From assembly GCA_027596945.1 (NCBI GenBank), contig JADGJH010000732.1:1-14911 (forward strand): a DNA stretch of 14,911 nt, read 5' to 3'. Under the pieces are notes generated by a model. That model had not been told where the DNA came from. It made no database searches and saw only the letters and a list, made by a program, of their open reading frames with translations. Source of the stretch: Physocladia obscura (Eukaryota > Chytridiomycota > Chytridiomycetes > Chytridiales > Chytriomycetaceae). Shown piece by piece: positions 12,201 to 14,911 of this stretch; the first letter of the stretch is position 1, and each line of letters opens with the position of its first letter. The position numbers and the translations under genes were made by a program.

Positions 12201-14763
12201 TCTCACAACAAGCAAAACATTTTCTCGTAAAATTCTTAGTTCTTCACGCTTGCTAAATATTTCTTGAACATAGAACGGAATGTCGAGCTTTTGTTTTTGC
12301 CAGTAATGAATTTCTGCGAAAACCCTTAACAAATCCCCTTCAAATTTCATATCCAAAAATTCGTGTGCACGGCGGATCATTAAAGTTCCGTCAAGTTTTT
12401 CAGCGAGATTTGGATCGACACTAGCCACCCAATCAGCATGTGTTTTCGAGATATAATCTTCAAGAGCGCTAACAAGTGGTTCGTACTGTATTTTCGCTTC
12501 ATCCGCCAGCGATGTATGAGGTAAATAGTAAGCTGTCTGTAATGACGTCTGGGAAAACTGTATTCTTTTAAGAAGTGAACGTGCCCAGTATGCAGACCCA
12601 GCAAAATCTGGATGCGATCGAAGAATCTCTGGAGCTTTTCTGTGGGTTTCGAACTCAACTTTGACGATATTCAGTTCTTGCATAAAAAGACTATACACAT
12701 CTGCTGTCTTTTTTTCAACAGTCCGTTTAATGGCTTCCCGTTTCGCCAAATGGTGAAAAATTTCGAGCAATTCGACACTTGCATCAACTGTTGTTGCACC
12801 CTCAAAAGCGGAAATAATTGTATTTTGCATCATGACTTCCAAATCTTTGACTCCTTGCTTGAATGCATTGCTACAAGTAGTTATTTTAGATGTACATATA
12901 ATATTTATAAGCACTTACAAATCATCATGCCATCTTGTCGCTTTAACATCTAAAATAAACCGGCGAATGTTCCACAACATACCAAGATTTCGCTCAAAAG
13001 CCAGTTCAATATCCTCCAAGCTGATAAAATTTAAATTGAAAATTAAAAATAGTAAAATAACCAGACTGTACCTTTTTGCAATTTCAAGTCCTTTAGTTCC
13101 GCCAAAAATAGGTATTGGCGACTTCTCCCCTCCAGTAATCTTTCGAGAAAATTGAATTTGACCTTCACAAACCTCCAATAAATCACGACAGCGTTGCACA
13201 AATGCATCTATTTGTGCAAATATACTACTTTGGTCAAAATCCCAACCGGTGGCATTGTATTTGCTAATGTGCATCACTGTCTTTTTATATGTCATCTTCC
13301 AAGACTCGCCGCAGTTGATGCTATCTTGCAGACTTGACATACTTGATTGTACATCTCCGTGAAATATTTCTTCCAAAGATATTTTTGCGCAGCATCTACT
13401 GATTATTTCGCTAGAAACCTTTCTCAAAAGACTAGTCAAACGTTCTTTCGTATTATAGTTTTTTGAATTCGCCCAAATCATTCTAATACAATTCAGTAAC
13501 TTTGGAAGAATCACAGTTATGTCTTTCGGTTCTGAATTCGCCAGAACTTGGCAAGGCTGGTGAAATATTTTAACATATTTTGACATGATATCATGAATAC
13601 CTCTGTTAAAGTTGAAAGAAACTTCAAATTATCTTGAGCCTGCATTGTTCCCTCTTTGATTAAATTTGATAAACGTAGGAATTGCTCCAGATAACTTGAC
13701 TTGGCGCATTCTAAAACTGTCAAAATGTTTTTAAGATCTGATCGATTGAGCTGTTCACTAATTCCTGATAAATCATCACACCGGCTTCGCCAAAATTGTA
13801 TTTCTTCCAGAGGCCCCGAGTTTTCTGATTATTATTTTTATGGAATTAAAAGCAGTCTTGAAAATAAATGCACTTGTTTACCTGAGCTTTCAGATGTATG
13901 CTGGTTATTTACAACTTCTTTAATTTGACGTGTCCAATGTATTACTAATGATTCAAGCCTTTGAACCACGTCCTTTGATTTTGCTGCAGTTTCAATACTT
14001 TTAAATTCTTCATCTGGAACATACAGTACAGTGTGGCCTTTTACTTGATAAGTTGCATCTGTTAAAAATGCCATAAATTTGTGCATTTGGGAACGGAAGT
14101 CTAATACAGGCGTTAGTCTTGAAGTTTGGTGCTCATCATCAACAATTTACCTTTTTGAACACTCTCGGGCCATTGTTTATTCTCCATAAAAATTGGAACA
14201 TACACCCCTTGCATCATACGTAACAGACTATCTAAAATATCTCCAGACACGGTACCATATTGAAAACTGTGTTCGAAATTACGCATAGTAATTTGAGTTG
14301 CAACTGCATCTTTTTTGCTGTTGTCTGTAGGTAGTGTTTCTTTGATAAAAAACATTATTTCTTTGAAAGTATTTGCAGGAAGAGACGGCTGAGAACATAA
14401 TTTTCTTTGCTCCGAATCAATAAACAGAACAATTTTGTGGATTGTGCTGTCTTGAATGAAATCCACCAAAGCCAAATCTAAATTTCACCGATAAGCATTG
14501 CATTCTTTGCATAAAAGCCAAGGCTCACCTTGATCTTCCGTCCACATGTCTGATGTATATCCTGTCAATGTGATCAAACTTTTGAAACGCGTTAGAAGTA
14601 TTGGCAGTTCATCAATCGCTTCAATCGTCGCTGTATTTTCCAATCCAGTGTCACTCAATTGATTCTCTGTATTTGATATAGGCTCTGCATGGGCTAAAAT
14701 ATCTAATGGAATTGGGCTATTGTCGTCCGGAAGATTTTCAACTTCCTGCTCTGATGAAAGCAT
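111..14763 (-). CDS. DNAH2: Axonemal dynein heavy chain 2 (inner-arm I1/f), complete gene, 23 exons
   Basis: Motor heavy chain that uses ATP to slide axonemal doublet microtubules; in the DNAH2 family it is one of the two heads of inner-arm dynein I1/f. Exons in gene order: 14763-14529, 14477-14151, 14100-13882, 13824-13601, 13556-13072, 13020-12919, 12870-12020, 11973-11475, 11422-10672, 10618-10062, 10011-9471, 9406-8680, 8635-8516, 8465-8306, 8249-8127, 8070-5014, 4962-4395, 4350-3573, 3519-2445, 2384-1198, 1141-712, 639-271, 213-111. The sum is 13,488 nt, giving 4,495 residues, close to the roughly 4,430 of mammalian DNAH2. Walker A motifs seen: AAA1 GPAGTGKT (1877-1884), AAA2 GETGVGKT (2158-2165), AAA3 GEVGTGKT (2490-2497), AAA4 GVGGSGRQ (2836-2843). 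All key motor motifs are intact and no frameshift is needed. Family membership is certain. The DNAH2 subtype rests on remembered similarity along the whole length, including the divergent tail and C-terminus. Confidence 0.94.
271..639 (-). CDS. DNAH2: DNAH2 exon 22 (residues 4339-4462): C-terminal domain
   Basis: This exon encodes [41 protein letters not shown] and [16 protein letters not shown]. These are the terminal signature blocks of axonemal dynein heavy chains (F..PTGFL, LEGA.WD, CP.Y..P.R). It ends in phase 2 within an Arg codon at ACACG|GTGAGT. Intron 22 is 214-270 (57 nt), ending TTCAAAAG. Confidence 0.96.
640..711 (-). other. DNAH2: Intron 21: in-frame, stop-free intron (72 nt)
   Basis: This interval is bounded by GTATGG and CATTAG, is 24 codons long and has no stop. 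It would insert a strongly hydrophobic peptide ([16 protein letters not shown] type) between DWSKG and [11 protein letters not shown], a place where other DNAH2 proteins have no insertion. The pyrimidine-rich composition explains the Leu/Phe/Ser/Ile content. It is the longest intron of the gene. Confidence 0.85.
712..1141 (-). CDS. DNAH2: DNAH2 exon 21 (residues 4196-4339): C-terminal domain
   Basis: This exon encodes [35 protein letters not shown] and [18 protein letters not shown], all regular C-terminal domain blocks of axonemal heavy chains. It ends DWSKG in phase 2 at AAAGG|GTATGG. The frame stays open into exon 22, so this boundary is hidden in a plain ORF reading. Confidence 0.92.
1198..2384 (-). 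CDS. DNAH2: DNAH2 exon 20 (residues 3800-4196): AAA6 and start of C-terminal domain
   Basis: This exon encodes [17 protein letters not shown], then AAA6 with [10 protein letters not shown] (3913-3922), LGQGQ (3940-3944) and WVFLANCHL (3961-3969). These are followed by [20 protein letters not shown] and [16 protein letters not shown]. The dynein C-terminal domain begins around [20 protein letters not shown] and runs to [14 protein letters not shown]. The donor is TTAGAG|GTATGT (phase 1). Intron 20 is 1142-1197 (56 nt), with acceptor ATTTTAG. Confidence 0.96.
2445..3519 (-). CDS. DNAH2: DNAH2 exon 19 (residues 3442-3800): AAA5 and AAA5-AAA6 helices
   Basis: The exon starts [20 protein letters not shown] then [18 protein letters not shown], the usual AAA5 sequence; AAA5 lacks a working P-loop, as in the family. 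It continues with [56 protein letters not shown] and [20 protein letters not shown]. It ends FTEW in phase 2. Intron 19 is 2385-2444 (60 nt), ending ACAAAAG. Confidence 0.96.
3573..4350 (-). CDS. DNAH2: DNAH2 exon 18 (residues 3183-3442): microtubule-binding domain, coiled coil 2, AAA5 start
   Basis: Residues about 3183-3284 form the globular stalk tip that touches the microtubule: [51 protein letters not shown]. The antiparallel CC2 runs about 3285-3370 ([20 protein letters not shown] to [19 protein letters not shown]). AAA5 begins with [16 protein letters not shown]. The exon ends RDWNIQ within a split Gly codon. Intron 18 is 3520-3572 (53 nt), with acceptor ATATTAG and a branch-like CATAACT. 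Confidence 0.96.
4395..4962 (-). CDS. DNAH2: DNAH2 exon 17 (residues 2993-3182): stalk coiled coil 1
   Basis: This exon encodes the end of AAA4 ([20 protein letters not shown], then the conserved VTPTNYLEL) followed by a long charged heptad helix from about residue 3060 to 3175. That helix includes [20 protein letters not shown], the signature of stalk CC1. The exon ends in phase 0 at DLQ, at the junction with the microtubule-binding tip. Intron 17 is 4351-4394 (44 nt), from GTTTGT to GACAG. Confidence 0.96.
5014..8070 (-). CDS. DNAH2: DNAH2 exon 16 (residues 1974-2993): AAA1 end, AAA2, AAA3, AAA4
   Basis: A single 3,057-nt exon for most of the motor ring. It starts with the AAA1 sensor strand [12 protein letters not shown] (1975-1986). 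AAA2 has GETGVGKT (2158-2165) and WVILDGPVD (2237-2245), followed by [16 protein letters not shown]3 has GEVGTGKT (2490-2497), FIDDFNMP (2554-2561) and [12 protein letters not shown]4 has GVGGSGRQ (2836-2843), where Arg stands in the Walker Lys position as is usual for axonemal AAA4, then FVFTDTQI (2891-2898). The AAA2 and AAA3 pockets look able to bind nucleotide. It ends [11 protein letters not shown], the conserved lead-in to the stalk. Intron 16 is 4963-5013 (51 nt), from GTGACC to ACCAG. Confidence 0.97.
8127..8249 (-). CDS. DNAH2: DNAH2 exon 15 (residues 1933-1974): AAA1 core
   Basis: A 123-nt exon encoding [20 protein letters not shown] and [15 protein letters not shown], the AAA1 segment between Walker B and the sensor strand. 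It is recognised by its fit between FDEFNR and FITMNPG. The donor is TGCGG|GTCCGT, unusual at positions +3/+4 but giving the only frame that restores [10 protein letters not shown]. Intron 15 is 8071-8126 (56 nt), with acceptor AAATTAG. Confidence 0.93.
8306..8465 (-). CDS. DNAH2: DNAH2 exon 14 (residues 1880-1933): AAA1 Walker A/B
   Basis: This exon completes the main catalytic P-loop ([16 protein letters not shown]; Lys1883 and Thr1884). It carries [20 protein letters not shown], in which Asp1929-Glu1930 are the Walker B acidic pair expected to drive hydrolysis at the principal ATPase site. It ends in phase 2 inside the Arg codon directly after FDEFN. Intron 14 is 8250-8305 (56 nt), from GTATTT to GACAG. 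Confidence 0.95.
8516..8635 (-). CDS. DNAH2: DNAH2 exon 13 (residues 1840-1880): AAA1, first half of Walker A
   Basis: This is a 120-nt exon. It encodes [20 protein letters not shown] and [19 protein letters not shown], the AAA1 approach to the nucleotide pocket. It breaks off inside the Walker A motif after GPA and the first base of the next Gly codon. The donor is CCTGCAG|GTGAGA. Intron 13 is 8466-8515 (50 nt), ending ACAAATAAG, an acceptor without a pyrimidine tract. Confidence 0.95.
8680..9406 (-). CDS. DNAH2: DNAH2 exon 12 (residues 1598-1840): linker end, AAA1 entry
   Basis: The exon opens with [21 protein letters not shown] (residues 1598-1618), the diagnostic [14 protein letters not shown] of dynein linkers. 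It then encodes [27 protein letters not shown] and [20 protein letters not shown]. Its last residues (FRYG) begin the AAA1 large domain. The donor is GATATG|GTAAGT (phase 1). Intron 12 is 8636-8679 (44 nt), with acceptor TTTGCAG. Confidence 0.95.
9471..10011 (-). CDS. DNAH2: DNAH2 exon 11 (residues 1417-1597): linker
   Basis: This exon encodes [36 protein letters not shown] and [20 protein letters not shown]. The last contains the near-invariant QW.YLE.IF of the linker. It ends LDMYL in phase 0 before GTATAA. Intron 11 is 9407-9470 (64 nt, the second longest), with acceptor GATTTTAG. Confidence 0.95.
10062..10618 (-). CDS. DNAH2: DNAH2 exon 10 (residues 1232-1417): linker
   Basis: This exon encodes [43 protein letters not shown] and [13 protein letters not shown], a classic dynein linker signature (L..LR.P.MR.RHW...). 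The linker is the lever that swings across the AAA ring during the power stroke. The donor is GATCA|GTAAGC (phase 2). Intron 10 is 10012-10061 (50 nt), with acceptor CTAATTCAG. Confidence 0.94.
10672..11422 (-). CDS. DNAH2: DNAH2 exon 9 (residues 981-1231): start of linker region
   Basis: This exon encodes [41 protein letters not shown] and [14 protein letters not shown], the family blocks leading into the DHC_N2 linker. The second half is heptad-like helical sequence ([14 protein letters not shown]). The exon ends in phase 0 at TCAAAG|GTTTGT. Intron 9 is 10619-10671 (53 nt). Its 3' end, TTGAAAG, lacks a pyrimidine run directly before the AG. Confidence 0.92.
11475..11973 (-). CDS. DNAH2: DNAH2 exon 8 (residues 815-981): end of tail
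   Basis: This exon encodes [40 protein letters not shown] and [18 protein letters not shown]. These correspond to the L.FE..Q...R, VFKNDGPE..QQW and FSPTLQTL blocks of DNAH2. It ends in phase 2 at GCCATCCC|GTTAGT. Intron 8 is 11423-11474 (52 nt), with acceptor ACCCAG. Confidence 0.92.
12020..12870 (-). CDS. DNAH2: DNAH2 exon 7 (residues 531-815): tail
   Basis: This exon encodes the long middle of the tail: [69 protein letters not shown] and [17 protein letters not shown]. These are the blocks shared by axonemal heavy chains, in family order. The region is predicted helical-bundle tail involved in heavy-chain dimerisation and light/intermediate-chain docking. The donor is AAAACTG|GTGAAA (phase 1). 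Intron 7 is 11974-12019 (46 nt). Confidence 0.92.
12919..13020 (-). CDS. DNAH2: DNAH2 exon 6 (residues 497-531): tail
   Basis: This is the smallest internal coding exon at 102 nt. It encodes [20 protein letters not shown] and [13 protein letters not shown], the conserved DVK..WH.D tail motif. Both flanking introns are phase 2. Intron 6 is 12871-12918 (48 nt), from GTAAGT to TTGTAG, with a branch-like AATAACT. Confidence 0.87.
13021..13071 (-). other. DNAH2: Intron 5: in-frame, stop-free intron (51 nt)
   Basis: This interval has a GT start and an ATCAG end, is a multiple of three and contains no stop. It would add 17 mostly hydrophobic residues (a [15 protein letters not shown] peptide) between IAK and LEDIE. 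It is called an intron because other DNAH2 proteins lack any insertion here, because of its T/A-rich composition, and because of its typical length for this gene. Retention cannot be excluded without RNA data. Confidence 0.8.
13072..13556 (-). CDS. DNAH2: DNAH2 exon 5 (residues 336-497): tail
   Basis: This exon encodes the tail segment with [16 protein letters not shown] and [22 protein letters not shown], which matches the family's IIW.NS..YNTRERL block. It runs through [14 protein letters not shown]. The donor is CAAAAAG|GTACAG (phase 2). The open frame continues through intron 5 into exon 6, so a single-exon reading would wrongly include 17 intronic residues. Confidence 0.88.
13601..13824 (-). 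CDS. DNAH2: DNAH2 exon 4 (residues 261-335): tail
   Basis: The exon begins with [20 protein letters not shown], the conserved tail segment that follows WTRQI in axonemal heavy chains. It continues through the [11 protein letters not shown] stretch. It ends in phase 0 at ACAGAG|GTATTC. Intron 4 is 13557-13600, only 44 nt, with acceptor CACCAG. Confidence 0.9.
13882..14100 (-). CDS. DNAH2: DNAH2 exon 3 (residues 188-261): tail, WTRQI motif
   Basis: This exon encodes [10 protein letters not shown] and the hallmark [12 protein letters not shown] of axonemal heavy-chain tails. The length is a multiple of three (219 nt), but the introns on both sides are phase 1. Intron 3 is 13825-13881 (57 nt), from GTAAAC to ATCAG. 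Confidence 0.9.
14151..14477 (-). CDS. DNAH2: DNAH2 exon 2 (residues 79-188): tail, N-terminal part
   Basis: This exon encodes the start of the dynein heavy chain tail (DHC_N1-like), including [18 protein letters not shown], which resembles the same place in vertebrate DNAH2 (the FGTV..LLRLL pattern). In the family this region carries the assembly surface for intermediate chains. The acceptor is TTTAG|ATTTGG and the donor AAAAAG|GTAAAT. Intron 2 is 14101-14150 (50 nt, phase 1) and contains a good branch-like GACTAAC. Confidence 0.88.
14529..14763 (-). CDS. DNAH2: DNAH2 exon 1 (residues 1-79): start and acidic N-terminus
   Basis: The ATG at 14763 is the first in-frame Met after an in-frame TGA (14782-14784), so it is the natural start if no upstream coding exon exists. 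The first ~45 residues are rich in Glu, Asp, Ser and Pro and look disordered. Conserved tail sequence begins around [14 protein letters not shown], as expected for DNAH2, whose N-termini also start with a variable acidic segment. The exon ends after GATCAAG. Intron 1 is 14478-14528 (51 nt, GT-AG, phase 1). Without this intron the frame runs into a stop at about 14485. Confidence 0.85.
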
Positions 14764-14810
14764 GCTGATGTTTGAATTTCTTCAGACAATTCGTTGTCAA
14801 AACAAAACAT
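14703..14810 (-). other. Overlapping upstream ORF (35 codons), out of frame
   Basis: An ATG at 14810 on the gene strand opens a 35-codon frame, shifted relative to DNAH2, that overlaps the first 61 nt of exon 1 and stops at 14703-14705. It has no recognisable product. If the mature mRNA began upstream of 14810, this ATG would compete with the true start, so it is informative mainly about where the mRNA begins. Confidence 0.35.
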
Positions 14811-14815
14811 AAACA
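14809..14815 (+). promoter_or_regulatory. Candidate forkhead (FOXJ1-like) site
   Basis: ATAAACA on the plus strand (TGTTTAT on the gene strand), about 46 bp upstream of the start codon. This fits the forkhead consensus RYAAACA. FOXJ1 activates axonemal dynein genes in animals. The same 12-mer TGTTTATGTTTT occurs in the left repeat at 3-14. The motif is short and lies in A/T-rich DNA, so chance occurrence is likely. Confidence 0.2.
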
Positions 14816-14871
14816 AAAAAAGGGCATACAAGGCAATAAATTTCTTCACTTTCCCACGTAAGAAACAAACA

Positions 14872-14911
14872 AAATTTGAAACTACTTGCAAGTTTCCAAA
14901 ACACAAACACG
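14872..14911 (-). repeat. Inverted repeat, right copy
   Basis: Partner of bases 1-40, in opposite orientation, with the identical block at 14884-14903. The near-palindromic core is at 14878-14896 (GAAACTTGCAAGTAGTTTC on the gene strand). It lies 109 bp upstream of the start codon, so it could be promoter DNA, part of a dispersed repeat, or both. The repeat may continue beyond the window. Confidence 0.85.

Larger units (their letters stand above)
14764..14911 (-). promoter_or_regulatory. 5' flank / 5' UTR of DNAH2
   Basis: 148 bp upstream of the start codon, containing the outer inverted repeat (14872-14911), a T-rich tract on the gene strand (about 14799-14821), an upstream ATG and an AG directly before the start. 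I see no clear TATA box and no RFX X-box (GTNRCC..RGYAAC), although RFX sites are common at ciliary genes in animals. The transcription start cannot be placed by eye. Confidence 0.45.

Noticed and set aside
14703..14906. A separate small gene with a hydrophobic N-terminus, read from a TTG inside the right repeat
   Set aside because: It has no ATG at its start, overlaps exon 1 out of frame, has no family resemblance, and its apparent hydrophobic region is just the T-rich 5' flank.
1..14911. A ciliate gene-sized nanochromosome
   Set aside because: There are no telomeric repeats at the ends. The gene uses standard stops throughout and has 44-72 nt introns, unlike the very short introns of the standard-code ciliates I know. 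The end repeats resemble a dispersed element more than subtelomeres.
1..14911. An autonomous DNA transposon with a captured host gene
   Set aside because: No transposase, integrase or other mobile-element protein occurs on either strand. The end repeats alone do not prove mobility, so the idea is kept only as one option in the findings.
14764..14911. An RFX X-box in the promoter
   Set aside because: I looked for GTNRCC followed within 0-3 bases by RGYAAC on both strands. Only half-site-like stretches such as TTGACAAC occur, so the call is not supported.
1..14911. tRNA, rRNA, CRISPR or bacterial operon features
   Set aside because: There are no cloverleaf-like genes, regular spacer-repeat arrays or Shine-Dalgarno-led ORFs. 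All non-coding stretches are short introns or flanks under 150 bp.

Overview
This window holds one complete protein-coding gene and almost nothing else. It is a eukaryotic axonemal dynein heavy chain read from the minus strand, from the ATG at 14763 to the TAA ending at 111. I resolve it into 23 coding exons and 22 short GT-AG introns. The joined exons total 13,488 nt, which is 4,495 codons plus a stop in a single frame. The introns total 1,165 nt (44-72 nt each, mean about 53). The apparent breaks in the reading frame are therefore introns, not mutations.

The product matches DNAH2, the heavy chain of the two-headed inner-arm dynein I1/f (partner DNAH10; Chlamydomonas counterpart DHC10). The assignment rests on the whole architecture, compared from memory with vertebrate DNAH2. 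In protein order it reads: N-terminal tail (exons 1-8), linker (exons 9-12), AAA1 (exons 12-16), AAA2 to AAA4 (one 3,057-nt exon 16), stalk coiled coil 1 (exon 17), microtubule-binding tip and coiled coil 2 (exon 18), AAA5/AAA6 (exons 18-20), and C-terminal domain (exons 20-23).

The organism makes motile cilia or flagella, uses the standard stop codons and has a compact, AT-rich genome with uniformly tiny introns. A small-genome metazoan (appendicularian, rotifer or orthonectid type) or a zoosporic protist or fungus would fit. The sequence alone does not decide.

Non-coding DNA is confined to 110 bp downstream of the stop, 148 bp upstream of the start and the introns. The most surprising feature is that the first and last 40 bp of the window are inverted copies of each other (36/40 identical). 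Each copy has a near-palindromic core, so the gene sits exactly between two inverted repeats. The 5' flank also has an out-of-frame upstream ATG whose ORF overlaps the start, and a T-rich tract followed by an AG one base before the start codon. No RNA gene, CRISPR array, transposase or second protein gene is supported.
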